The translations under genes and the position numbers were made by a program. A stretch of 64,000 bases of DNA, taken from Caulobacter sp. (lineage in GTDB: Bacteria > Pseudomonadota > Alphaproteobacteria > Caulobacterales > Caulobacteraceae). Below, one piece after another: positions 50,830 to 59,507 of this stretch. Positions within the stretch are counted from its first letter, which is position 1. Every line of letters starts with the position of its first letter. The notes beneath the pieces were generated by a model. It made no database searches, had not been told where the DNA came from, and saw only the letters and a program-made list of their open reading frames with translations. The stretch is from the NCBI GenBank assembly GCA_030652755.1, contig JAUSPV010000097.1:1-64000 (forward strand), in the 5' to 3' direction.

Positions 50830-51966
50830 ATGGCCGTTCTGACCGAAGAACAATCGATGCTGCGCGACGCCGCGAAGGCGTGGGTGCAGGAAAAGGCGCC
50901 CGTCGGCGCGCTGCGCAAGGCGCGGGACAGCGGCAGCCTGCTGGGCTACGCGCCGGAAGCCTTCGCCGACATGGCGGCCATGGGCTGGGCCGGGGTTGTG
51001 ATCCCGGAAACCCACGGCGGTTCCGAATTCGGCTACCTGAGCCTCGGCCTGGTGCTCGAGGAACTCGGCCGGACCCTGGCCGCCTCGCCGCTGGCGGTGT
51101 CCTCCATGGCCGCGGCCTATGCCCTGGTCCGCGCCGGAACCGATGCCCAGAAGGAAACCTGGCTGTCGGCCATCGCCGCCGGCGAAGCCGTCGCCGCGCT
51201 CGCCGTGGATGAAGGTCCGCGTCACGACCCGGTGCGGACCGCGCTGAAGGCCGAGGCGGCGGCCGGCGGCTGGCGCCTGTCCGGCGCCAAGGCGTTCGTG
51301 GCCGAGGGGATGGCGGCGACAGTCTATATCGTGGCTGCCCGCACCGCCGGTTCGCCCGGGGATGAAGCGGGGATCTCCCTGTTCCTCGTACCAGCCGATG
51401 CGAAGGGCCTCACCCGGTCGCCGCGCCACCTGGCCGACAGCCGCGACTATGCGGCCCTGACCTTCGACGGGGTCGAGGTCGGCGCCGACGCTGTGCTGGG
51501 GACCGCCGGAGAGGGCTACGCCCCGCTCGAGCGGACGCTGGATGTCGCCCGTATCGCCGTCTCGGCCGAGATGCTTGGAATGGCTTCCCAGGCCTTCGAC
51601 GTCACGCTGGACTACCTCAAGACCCGCGTGCAGTTTGGCCAGACCATCGGCAGCTTCCAGGCGCTGCAGCACCGGGCGGCAAAAATGTTCAGCGAACTGG
51701 AGCTGGCCCGGTCCTGCGTCGAGGCGGCACTCGCCGCGATCGACCAGGACGCCGACGACCTGGCCCAGCAGGCAGCCCTGGCCAAGGCCGTGGCCGGCGA
51801 CACCCTGAACCTGATCTCCCGCGAGATGGTCCAGATGCACGGCGGCATCGGCATGACCGATGTCCACGACGCCGGCCTCTATCTCAAGCGCGCCCGGGCG
51901 GTGGAGACGCTGTTCGGCTCGACGGCCTGGCACCGGGACCGCTGGGGCAGGATGCAGGGCTATTGA
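50830..51966 (+). CDS. acyl-CoA dehydrogenase family protein (smaller subunit of a likely pair)
   Basis: The 378-residue paralogue begins MAVLTEEQSMLRDAAKAWVQEKAP and ends with EMVQMHGGIGMTDVHDAGLYLKRA. The middle flavin region is degenerate (ALAVDEGPRHDP in place of the SEP-GSD motif of its neighbour). Unequal adjacent pairs like this typically form heterotetramers in which one subunit supplies most of the active site. The spacing of 12 nt and shared operon support a pair. It should introduce a double bond into a branched or cyclic acyl-CoA. Confidence 0.86.
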   Translation: MAVLTEEQSMLRDAAKAWVQEKAPVGALRKARDSGSLLGYAPEAFADMAAMGWAGVVIPETHGGSEFGYLSLGLVLEELGRTLAASPLAVSSMAAAYALVRAGTDAQKETWLSAIAAGEAVAALAVDEGPRHDPVRTALKAEAAAGGWRLSGAKAFVAEGMAATVYIVAARTAGSPGDEAGISLFLVPADAKGLTRSPRHLADSRDYAALTFDGVEVGADAVLGTAGEGYAPLERTLDVARIAVSAEMLGMASQAFDVTLDYLKTRVQFGQTIGSFQALQHRAAKMFSELELARSCVEAALAAIDQDADDLAQQAALAKAVAGDTLNLISREMVQMHGGIGMTDVHDAGLYLKRARAVETLFGSTAWHRDRWGRMQGY

Positions 51967-52005
51967 CCCACAACCCCTTCAGTAGCGTGCGGAGTTCAAC
52001 CGGCC

Positions 52006-53322
52006 ATGGATGAGCCGGCCAAGGCGGACGCGGCGGATCCCGCCGTCGCGTCCGACGATCTGGCGACCCGCGAGGCCGCCTACGAGACCTTCATCTGGGC
52101 CAATCTGCGCCGGAACTACATCGGCAACTTCGTGCACGGCATGCTGGGCATGACGGGCTTTCGCCTGATCAACGCCCCAACCTTCATGCCGGCCTATCTG
52201 CACCTGATCTCCGGCTCGAATACCGTGGTCGGGCTGGGCCTGGCGCTTCAGCAGATGGGCGGAATCATCTCGCCACTGGTGGCCGGCGCGGCCATCGAAC
52301 ACCGGCCGAAGATCATGCCGATGGCCATCGTGCTGGGCAGCCTCGGCCGGCTGGCCATCCTGGGCATGGCGCTGACCGGCTGGTTCCTGCGCGACCAGGC
52401 GCAGGTCCTGACGCTTCTGATGTTCGTCTTCCTGTTCGGCGTCTTCATGGGGGCCCAGCGGGTGGCCTTCACCCTGCTGATGTCCCGGGTGATTCCGATC
52501 AGCCTGCGCGGACGGCTGCAGGCCTGGCGCAATGCGGTCGGCGGGCTGATCGCGGCGATCCTGGCCTACGTCTCGGGCAAATACCTCATCGGCGCCAATG
52601 TGCTCGGCAACGGCTACGCGACCACCTTCATTCTGGCCTTCTTCCTGACCAGCGCCGGCCTGTGGTTCCTGCAGCACCAGATCCGCGAGCCAGTCCCGCC
52701 AACCATCCGCGAGCCCGTCAGAATGCGCGACCGGATGCGGGACATCCCGGGCCTGATCGCCGCCAATCCGGACTATCGTTGGTTCCTGATCATGCAGATG
52801 CTGGCGACCTCGGCCCGGATCGCCACGCCCTTCTACATCCTGCATGTCGGCGCCACGATGCATCTGGACGGCGCGACGCTGGGTCTGCTCACGCTCGCCT
52901 ACCTGGGCGCCGACACCGTCTCCAATATTGCCTGGGGATACCTTGGCGACCGGTCGGGCTTCCGGGTCGTGCTGGTGCTGTCGATCGCGATCTGGATCGC
53001 CGCGACCCTGCTGTTGCTGACCATGAGCGCGCCGTGGGCGGTGTTCCTGGCCTTCTTCGGACTCGGCGCGGCGCTGGCCGGCTACATGATGGCGTCCAAC
53101 ACCATGATCCTGGAGTTCGGGCATCGCGACGATCTGTCGATGCGGATCGGCATCTCGGCGACGGCCGAGGGGGTCACAGCCACGATCGGACCGCTGATCG
53201 GCGGCGCCGTCGCCGACCTGCTCGGCTACAACGTCGTCTTCGGCGCCTCGCTGGGTCTGCTGGCCGCCGCCCTGCTCACCCTGACCGTGATCAAGGATCC
53301 GCGCCGCAGCGCCGTCAGGTGA
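52006..53322 (+). CDS. MFS transporter
   Basis: The 438-residue protein has about 12 hydrophobic segments, starting with RRNYIGNFVHGMLGMTGFRLINAPTFMPAYLHL and GLGLALQQMGGIISPLVAGAAIEHRP, and a second half with YLGADTVSNIAWGYLGDRSGFRVVLVLSI resembling the MFS loop motif. The first 40 residues are acidic and cytoplasmic. It is 39 nt behind the acyl-CoA dehydrogenase pair on the same strand and may import the operon's substrate. Its last 8 nt overlap the convergent acyl-CoA dehydrogenase gene. Confidence 0.85.
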   Translation: MDEPAKADAADPAVASDDLATREAAYETFIWANLRRNYIGNFVHGMLGMTGFRLINAPTFMPAYLHLISGSNTVVGLGLALQQMGGIISPLVAGAAIEHRPKIMPMAIVLGSLGRLAILGMALTGWFLRDQAQVLTLLMFVFLFGVFMGAQRVAFTLLMSRVIPISLRGRLQAWRNAVGGLIAAILAYVSGKYLIGANVLGNGYATTFILAFFLTSAGLWFLQHQIREPVPPTIREPVRMRDRMRDIPGLIAANPDYRWFLIMQMLATSARIATPFYILHVGATMHLDGATLGLLTLAYLGADTVSNIAWGYLGDRSGFRVVLVLSIAIWIAATLLLLTMSAPWAVFLAFFGLGAALAGYMMASNTMILEFGHRDDLSMRIGISATAEGVTATIGPLIGGAVADLLGYNVVFGASLGLLAAALLTLTVIKDPRRSAVR

Positions 53323-54508
53323 GTTCCTCGGACGAGTAGCCCAGGATCTCGCGGGCGATGATCAGCCGCTGGATCTGGCCGGTGCCCTCGTAGATGTCGC
53401 TGATCCGGCCGTCGCGAAGGAACTTCTCGACCAGGTGGTCGTGGCTGACCGACATGCCGCCCAGCAACTCCATGGCCGCCTGCGGGATGGTCCGGCAGAC
53501 CTCGCCGCCCTTGGCCTTGCAGATCGAGCTCTCGAGATTGTTGGGCTTGCGCACGTCGTTCAGCCAGGCGGCGTGCAGCACCGACAAGGTGGCGGCCTCG
53601 GTGTCGGCCTCCATCTCGATCAGCCGCTGCTCCGGCGCGCTGCGCTGGTTGTAGCTGCGGGTCCAGTCGACCTCGACCCCCTCCTCCGCCAGAGCGGCCC
53701 TGGCGAAGTCGAACGCGCCCTTGGCCTTGGCCACGCCCCCCGAAGCCACGGCCGGGCGGGTCATGTTGAAGGTCTTCATCACCCCCTTGTAGCCGGCCGA
53801 GCCGCCGTCCTTGGGCACGGTCTCGTCGCCGCCCAGCAGGGCGTCGCGCGGCACGCGGCAGTCGCGGAAGCTGTAGGCCGCGGTGTCCGAGGAGCGGATG
53901 CCGAGCTTCTTCTCCTGGCGGACCAGTTCGAAGCCAGGCGCGTCCTTCAGCACCAGGAACGACTTGATGCCGGCTCGGCCCGCCGACTTGTCGATGGTCG
54001 CCCAGACGATGGCGCCGTCGCATTTGACCCCGTCGGTGACGAAGATCTTGTCGCCGTTGATCACCCATTCGTCGCCGTCGAGCCGGGCCGTCGCCTGGAT
54101 AGCCTTTGTGTCGGAGCCGACGTTCGGTTCGGTGATCGACATGGCGAGGAACAGGTCGCCCCACTTGGCCTTCTGCTCGGGCGTGCCGGCCGACTGCAGG
54201 GCGGCGTTGCCCAGGCCGCTGGCCCGGCCGGCCGGCATGGCGAGGCCAAGGCCCCGGGTCACGCCGGTGGTAGAGCCGCGCGCGATGCTGACCGCCATCA
54301 TGAAGGTCATCATCGGGGTGTCGCCCGGCTGGCGCTGGCCGAAGAGCGGGAAGACCTCCTCGAAGCCACGCTCGCCTTCCAGCCGCGTCGGCGGCGTCTC
54401 GTGCTCGTGGTCCTCGTAGTAGCGGGTGTGCCGTGACGTGGACTCGCCGACCTCGACGACCTTGTCGAGGATCTGCTGGTCGATGGCGGAGAGACGGAAG
54501 TCAGCCAT
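53315..54508 (-). CDS. acyl-CoA dehydrogenase family protein
   Basis: The 397-residue protein has the SITEPNVGSDTKAIQ flavin motif (about 135), INGDKIFVTDGVKCDGAIVWATI in the beta domain, DCRVPRDALLGGDE, and a C-terminal ISDIYEGTGQIQRLIIAREILGYS where EGTGQIQR is the family's C-terminal signature. Homologues oxidise medium or branched acyl-CoAs. It is the fourth and last gene of a minus-strand operon (dehydrogenase, aldehyde dehydrogenase, dehydrogenase, dehydrogenase) and lies 12 nt from the upstream paralogue, suggesting another subunit pair. Confidence 0.87.
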   Translation of the reverse strand: MADFRLSAIDQQILDKVVEVGESTSRHTRYYEDHEHETPPTRLEGERGFEEVFPLFGQRQPGDTPMMTFMMAVSIARGSTTGVTRGLGLAMPAGRASGLGNAALQSAGTPEQKAKWGDLFLAMSITEPNVGSDTKAIQATARLDGDEWVINGDKIFVTDGVKCDGAIVWATIDKSAGRAGIKSFLVLKDAPGFELVRQEKKLGIRSSDTAAYSFRDCRVPRDALLGGDETVPKDGGSAGYKGVMKTFNMTRPAVASGGVAKAKGAFDFARAALAEEGVEVDWTRSYNQRSAPEQRLIEMEADTEAATLSVLHAAWLNDVRKPNNLESSICKAKGGEVCRTIPQAAMELLGGMSVSHDHLVEKFLRDGRISDIYEGTGQIQRLIIAREILGYSSEELT

Positions 54509-54520
54509 GATCGAGGCTCC

Positions 54521-55633
54521 CTAGACCGAAACCGGACCGTCGAGGACGGTCAGCGTGCGCGCGTTGCGAAGCCACATTTCCAGCGGCAGGTCGCGGATGA
54601 AGCCGTGGCCGCCGAAGATCTGCAGCGCATCGTCGGCGATCTTCACCGCCTTTCGACGGACATAGTCCTGGGCCAGCACCGACGCCTTCACGGCGCCCGG
54701 ATCGTTGTGCTCCAGCAGGCTGGCGGCCTTCCAGACCATCCAGCGCATCGTCTCGCACTCGATATGCATGTCGGCCAGCATGAAGGCGATCGACTGCTTC
54801 TTGCCGATCGGCTCGCCGAAGGCGACCCGCTCCTTGGCGTAGGGAATGGCGAAGTCGGTCGCCTGGCGGCACAGTCCGACAGCCACCGCCGCGGCGCCGA
54901 CGCGGGCCTGGCTGATCAGCCGCGCCGCGTCGATGCCGGCGTCGCCGCCGAGGCGGGCCGACCCGGGCAGCTCGACATTGTCGAGCGTGATCTTGCCCTT
55001 CGGCAGAGGTTTCAGCCCCTGGGTGCCGTTCTCAGGCACGACGGACAGGCCGGCCGTGTCACGCGGAACGATGTAGGCCTGCACCGCGCCCAGGCCCGCA
55101 CCGCCCTCGTCGCGCGCCAGCACCAGGAACGTGTCCGCCCGGTCGCCCAGGGGAACGAGTCGCTTCTCGCCGTTCAGGACAAAGCCGTTGCCCTTGCGGG
55201 TCGCCGTCGTGCGCTGGGCCTCGGCGGCGAAGCCGAACTGGCTCTCCTGCACGGCCAGGCTCGCCGCCACCGGCGTCGCGCCGGCGAAGCGGGGCAGGTG
55301 CTCTGCCTTCTGCTCCTCGGTTCCGAAGTCGATCAGGGCGCTCACGAACTGGCCCGGCGCCATGATGGCCGCCGCCTGGCTGGCGCAGCCGCCGCCCAGC
55401 GCTTCCAGCGCCACGGCGTTGGTCATGCAGGAGCGGTCGCCGCCGCCCCCGCCGTAGGCTTCCGGGATCGCCGCGGCGATCAGGCCGAAGTCCCAGCCCT
55501 GCTGGATGATGGTCGCCGGCATCTCGCCGGCCTCGTCGATGGCCCGCGCCCCCGGCGCCAGCACCTCGGCCGCGAAGCCCTGAAGCGCTTCGCGGATCAT
55601 CGACTGCTCTTCGTTGAGCTCGAACGTGATCAT
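54521..55633 (-). CDS. acyl-CoA dehydrogenase family protein
   Basis: The 370-residue protein begins MITFELNEEQSMIREALQGFAAEVLAP. It carries SLAVQESQFGFAA at the flavin-binding position, lacking the usual EP-GSD, and ends IFGGHGFIRDLPLEMWLRNARTLTVLDGP. The degenerate flavin motif beside a canonical partner (53315-54508) again resembles an unequal heteromer. The ATG has AGGAGACAACA upstream. It belongs to the minus-strand operon with the aldehyde dehydrogenase. Confidence 0.86.
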   Translation of the reverse strand: MITFELNEEQSMIREALQGFAAEVLAPGARAIDEAGEMPATIIQQGWDFGLIAAAIPEAYGGGGGDRSCMTNAVALEALGGGCASQAAAIMAPGQFVSALIDFGTEEQKAEHLPRFAGATPVAASLAVQESQFGFAAEAQRTTATRKGNGFVLNGEKRLVPLGDRADTFLVLARDEGGAGLGAVQAYIVPRDTAGLSVVPENGTQGLKPLPKGKITLDNVELPGSARLGGDAGIDAARLISQARVGAAAVAVGLCRQATDFAIPYAKERVAFGEPIGKKQSIAFMLADMHIECETMRWMVWKAASLLEHNDPGAVKASVLAQDYVRRKAVKIADDALQIFGGHGFIRDLPLEMWLRNARTLTVLDGPVSV

Positions 55634-55730
55634 TGTTGTCTCCTGCCCGACCCAAGGGATGACAGGGAGACGGGCCTCAAGGCAAGGGGTCGCGGCGGAT
55701 TCCAGGAGGAACCCGCCGCGACCGATCGCG

Positions 55731-57149
55731 TCAGCCCTTCCGGACCACGATGGTCTGGGTGTTGGTGTACTCGAGCAGGCCGTCGATGCCGTTCTCGACG
55801 CCCAGGCCTGACTGCTTGTGGCCAGCGAAGCTGACCAGCGGGCTGAGGTGCTGGGTCTCGTTGATCCACACCGTGCCGGTCTGCAGCCGCTCGCCGACCG
55901 CCAGGGCCGCGTCGATGTCCGAGGACCAGACCGAGCCGCCCAGGCCGTACTCGCTGGCGTTGGCCCGTTCGAGCGCCTCCTCGATGCTGTCGACCTTGAG
56001 CAGCGGCAAGACCGGGCCGAACTGCTCCTCCTGGACGATGCGGGCGTTCTCCGGCGGATTGTCGAGGATGGTGATCGGCACGAAGTAGCCGGGCGCGGTC
56101 GAGGCCTCGCCGCCGATCAGGAACGGATAGCCGTTGGCCTTGGCGTCGGCGATCAGCTCCAGCACGCGCTGGTACTGCTGCTTGTTCTGGATCGGACCCA
56201 GCTGGGTGCCCTGCTCGGCGCCGTCGCCCATCTTCACCGTGGCGGCGTAGTCGACGATGGCCTTCTTGAGCGGCTCGTAGACGTCCTTGTGGACGTACAT
56301 CCGCTTGCTGGCGATGCAGATCTGGCCGGTGTTGCGGAAGGCGGCCCAGAACAGCTGCTCGGCGACCTTCTCGACGTCGACATCGGGCATGACGATGGCC
56401 GCGTCGTTACCGCCCAGCTCGAGCGTGATGCGCTTGAGACTGTCGGCGGCGCTGGCCATGACCTTGCGGCCGGTCTGGGTCGAGCCGGTGAAGCTGATCT
56501 TGTCGATGCCCGGATGGCCGGTCATCCAGGGGCCGAGACTGTCTCCGCCCGACACGACGTTGAGCACGCCGGGCGGCAGGACAGCCCGCGCCAGTTCGCC
56601 GATCTTCAGCGTGGTCAGCGGCGTGAACGGCGAGGGCTTCAGCACGATGGTGTTGCCGGCCATCAGCGCCGGAGCGACCTTGAACATGGCCAGGATCACC
56701 GGGAAGTTCCAAGGTGCGATGGCCCCGACCACCCCGATCGGCACGTGGCGGGTGATGCTGCGGCGGACGTCGGTGTCCTCGTTGACCGTCTCCGGCAGGT
56801 CCAGCGTCGAGGCTCCCTGCAGCCAGCCTGCGCCGCCGAGCACGTCGTTCATGGCGTCGGCGTGCGGCTTGCCCTGCTCGCGGGTCAGCAGGCGCTTGAG
56901 GCCTTCGGCGTTGGCGGCGATGGCGCCGGCCAGGGCCAGCACGGCCTTGCGGCGCTCGGCGATCGGGGTCGCGGACCAGGCCGGGAAAGCCGCGCGGGCG
57001 GCGGCGACGGCCTCGTCCAACTGTTCCTTCGAACAGTCGGGCGCCTGGGCGATGACCTGCTCGTTGGCGGGGTTGAGGACGTCGAAGGTCCCGGCGCCGG
57101 CGACGGCCTTGCCGCCGATGGTCATGCTGTAGTCGGTGTCGAAGTCCAT
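55731..57149 (-). CDS. aldehyde dehydrogenase family protein
   Basis: The protein of 472 residues is an NAD(P)-dependent aldehyde dehydrogenase. It shows VVGAIAPWNFPVILAMFKVAPALMAGNT (about 150), ISFTGSTQTGRKVM, the catalytic Glu in LELGGNDAAIV (about 250) and the nucleophile Cys in NTGQICIASKR (about 283), with the EEQFGPVLPLL segment later. ATG 57149 (MDFDTDYSM) is preferred; the track start adds 46 unlikely residues. Standing between acyl-CoA dehydrogenase genes and near a CYP153-like P450, it probably oxidises the aldehyde made from a terminal alcohol to the acid that the CoA ligase activates. Confidence 0.9.
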   Translation of the reverse strand: MDFDTDYSMTIGGKAVAGAGTFDVLNPANEQVIAQAPDCSKEQLDEAVAAARAAFPAWSATPIAERRKAVLALAGAIAANAEGLKRLLTREQGKPHADAMNDVLGGAGWLQGASTLDLPETVNEDTDVRRSITRHVPIGVVGAIAPWNFPVILAMFKVAPALMAGNTIVLKPSPFTPLTTLKIGELARAVLPPGVLNVVSGGDSLGPWMTGHPGIDKISFTGSTQTGRKVMASAADSLKRITLELGGNDAAIVMPDVDVEKVAEQLFWAAFRNTGQICIASKRMYVHKDVYEPLKKAIVDYAATVKMGDGAEQGTQLGPIQNKQQYQRVLELIADAKANGYPFLIGGEASTAPGYFVPITILDNPPENARIVQEEQFGPVLPLLKVDSIEEALERANASEYGLGGSVWSSDIDAALAVGERLQTGTVWINETQHLSPLVSFAGHKQSGLGVENGIDGLLEYTNTQTIVVRKG

Positions 57150-57165
57150 GGGTCGTTCTCCCTGC

Positions 57166-58398
57166 TCAGAGCCCCAGCACGGCCTTGGCCATGATGTTGC
57201 GCTGGATCTCGTTGGTGCCGGCGTAGATCGAGCCGGCGCGATCGTTGAGGTACTTGGGTGCCACGGTCCAGCTGTACTCCGGGCCAACCCCGTCGTTGTA
57301 GCGCGGCGGCGTGAAGCCCGGCGTCGGGCCGCCGGCGGAGACCATGTGCGGCTGATGAACAGCGGCGTAGCGACCGGCGGCGGCCAGGGCGATCTCGGTG
57401 AGGCGCTGGCTGAGTTCGGTGCCGACCGTCTTCATCATGGAGGACTCCGGACCCGGCGCCTGGCCCACCGACAGCGCCGACATGACGCGAAGCTCCACCG
57501 CCTCGAGCGCATCGACCTGGACGGCGGCGTCCGCCAGCTGGCGGCGCAGGGCCAGCCCTTCGCCGGTGGGGTCGCCGTGGGCGTACTCGGCCTCAAGGAT
57601 GTGGGCGATCTTCGCCATCCGCCCCCGAAAGCCGGGCGTGTAGGCGCTGCCGCCCCGCTCGAACTGCATCAGGTGCTTGGCCACGGTCCAGCCCTGGCCG
57701 ATCGGTCCGACGGCGTTGGCCTTGGGCACGCGGACGTCGGTGAAGAAGACGTGGTTCTGGATATGCTCCCCCGACAGCGAGATGATCGGCGTCACCTCCA
57801 CGCCCGGCGTGGTCATGTCGATCAGCAGGAAGGTGATGCCCTTCTGCGGGATGTCCTCACGGGTGGTGCGGACCAGGCAGAAGATCCAGTTGGCGTGGGC
57901 GGCGTGCGTCGTCCACAGCTTGTGGCCGTTGCAGATGAAGTGGTCGCCGTCGTCCTCCTCCGCGCTCATCTGCAGGGTCGCCAGATCCGAGCCTGACTGC
58001 GGCTCCGAATAGCCCTGGCACCAGAAGTCCTCGCCGCTGAGCATGCGCGGCAGAAAATACGCCTGTTGCTCGGGCGTGCCGTGGCCGATCAGGACCGGGC
58101 CGCACATGCCGATGCCCATCGGCGAGAGCGGCGGCGCCCCGGCGGCGGTCAGTTCGGTGGCGAAGATGTAGCGCTGGGTGACCGACCAGCCGCAGCCGCC
58201 GAACTCGACCGGCCAGGCCGGAACCAGCCAGCCCCTGGCGTGCAGGATCTTCTGCCAGGCCATCTGGGTCTGATGGTCGCCATAGACGCTGGTCAGGCGC
58301 GAGCCGGCCAGCCGCAGCTCCGGCGTCAGCGACGCATCAAGGAACGCGCGAACCTCGTCGCGGAATGCCCGGTCCTGGGGACTCCATTCGATTCTCAT
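57166..58398 (-). CDS. acyl-CoA dehydrogenase family protein
   Basis: The 410-residue protein has an intact flavin motif WCQGYSEPQSGSDLATLQ (about 130), NGHKLWTTHAAHANWIFCLVR, TDVRVPKANAVG and the C-terminal SIYAGTNEIQRNIMAKAVLGL. It resembles the paralogue at 49618-50817 in length and motif and is probably a related large subunit. It is the first gene of the minus-strand operon, 16 nt ahead of the aldehyde dehydrogenase, and starts about 100 nt from the end of the LysR gene. Confidence 0.88.
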   Translation of the reverse strand: MRIEWSPQDRAFRDEVRAFLDASLTPELRLAGSRLTSVYGDHQTQMAWQKILHARGWLVPAWPVEFGGCGWSVTQRYIFATELTAAGAPPLSPMGIGMCGPVLIGHGTPEQQAYFLPRMLSGEDFWCQGYSEPQSGSDLATLQMSAEEDDGDHFICNGHKLWTTHAAHANWIFCLVRTTREDIPQKGITFLLIDMTTPGVEVTPIISLSGEHIQNHVFFTDVRVPKANAVGPIGQGWTVAKHLMQFERGGSAYTPGFRGRMAKIAHILEAEYAHGDPTGEGLALRRQLADAAVQVDALEAVELRVMSALSVGQAPGPESSMMKTVGTELSQRLTEIALAAAGRYAAVHQPHMVSAGGPTPGFTPPRYNDGVGPEYSWTVAPKYLNDRAGSIYAGTNEIQRNIMAKAVLGL

Positions 58399-58497
58399 CC
58401 GTCGCTCCCTGCCTGACGCGTTGGCTCGCGTCTGATCTTGCGCGAACTCTGACGCCTTGCCCCAACGTCCGACCAGAGGGTTTGTCGGGCGCGGCGC

Positions 58498-59400
58498 TCA
58501 GCTACGGGAAGACAGCCGCCGCGCCAGGAACTCGGCCAGCACCTCAACCCGCGCCGGTCGCGGCCCGCCCGGCGGCATGACCAGATGCAGCGCGATCGGC
58601 GGCGGCGACCAGTCCTCCATCACCGCCACCAGCTCGCCCGACGCCAGCGCCTGACCGCAAATGAAGTCTGGCTGCAGCGCGATGCCCCGTCCCGCGATCA
58701 GGGCCGGCAGAAGCGCCGTGGCGTTGTTGGCCCGCATCGGCCCGTCGATGCGGATCGACGCCTCCTCCCCCGAAGGATGGATGAAGCGCCAGGTCTCGGG
58801 CGTCGCCAGATAGGCGTAGGCGAGGCAGCAGTGGTCGACCAGCTGGCTGGGATGCCGGGGCGTTCCCTGCCGCGCGAAGTAGGACGGGGCGCCGACCAGG
58901 TGGCGCTTCACCGGCCGCAGTCGCCGGGCCATCAGCGAGGAGTCCGGCAGCGCGGCGATCCGCAACGCCATGTCGAACCCCTGTCCGATCAGGTCCACCA
59001 TAGCGTCGCTGAGGTGCAGGTCGACGAAGACCTCCGGATAGTCAGCCATGAACTCCGGCAGGATCGGCGCAACGTCCGAGAGGCCGAAGGACATCGGGAC
59101 CGCCAGCCGCACGAGGCCCCGCGGCGCCGCCGACTGCTCCAGGGCGTCCGCCTCGGCCGCCTCGCCCTCGGCCAACATCCGTGCGGCGCGCTCGACCAGC
59201 GCCCGGCCAGCGTCCGTCAGGGCCAGCCGCCGCGAGGTCCGGTTGAACAGACGCGCGCCCAGGCGCGTTTCAAGACGGGTGACGGCCTTGGACACCGTCC
59301 CCTTGGACAGCTTCAGGTCTTCGGCCACGGCGGCGAACGACCGCAGCTCCACCACCTTGGCGAAGATCGCCAGCCCTTCGAGATCCGGCAGTCTGGACAT
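58498..59400 (-). CDS. LysR family transcriptional regulator
   Basis: The 300-residue regulator has the N-terminal winged HTH (about 6-63: LEGLAIFAKVVELRSFAAVAEDLKLSKGTVSKAVTRLETRLGARLFNRTSRRLALTDAG, the classic LysR layout) and a periplasmic-binding-like effector domain from about 90. It is divergent from a pirin-WrbA operon across a 107-nt region containing GAAAC/GTTTC repeats. This arrangement is common in proteobacteria, so it most likely controls pirin and WrbA and perhaps responds to quinone or oxidative stress. Confidence 0.9.
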   Translation of the reverse strand: MSRLPDLEGLAIFAKVVELRSFAAVAEDLKLSKGTVSKAVTRLETRLGARLFNRTSRRLALTDAGRALVERAARMLAEGEAAEADALEQSAAPRGLVRLAVPMSFGLSDVAPILPEFMADYPEVFVDLHLSDAMVDLIGQGFDMALRIAALPDSSLMARRLRPVKRHLVGAPSYFARQGTPRHPSQLVDHCCLAYAYLATPETWRFIHPSGEEASIRIDGPMRANNATALLPALIAGRGIALQPDFICGQALASGELVAVMEDWSPPPIALHLVMPPGGPRPARVEVLAEFLARRLSSRS

Positions 59401-59409
59401 GCGTTTTCG

Positions 59410-59433
59410 GAAACAATGAGTTTCAAGAGTTTC
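59410..59433. promoter_or_regulatory. candidate LysR-type operator in the lysR-pirin divergent region
   Basis: GAAAC-N5-GTTTC (59410-59424) is a perfect dyad and is followed after 4 nt by another GTTTC (59429-59433). An AT-rich stretch follows. LysR regulators bind dyads with the T-N11-A pattern, and this site is next to the LysR start, so it is a likely autoregulatory and activation site. Confidence 0.5.
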
Positions 59434-59507
59434 TATTTATGCGCCGATCCTGACGCCTATCTTGTCGTCAAGCAAGAGCGCCGGCGGTCCGGCGCGGAGA
59501 CAGTACG

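Noticed and set aside
49531-51933. 800-codon minus-strand ORF antisense to the acyl-CoA dehydrogenase pair
   Set aside because: It is rich in Arg/Gly/Ala/His/Asp/Gln in a codon-shadow pattern, has no domain, and covers two clear genes on the other strand. Long antisense frames are expected at this GC content.
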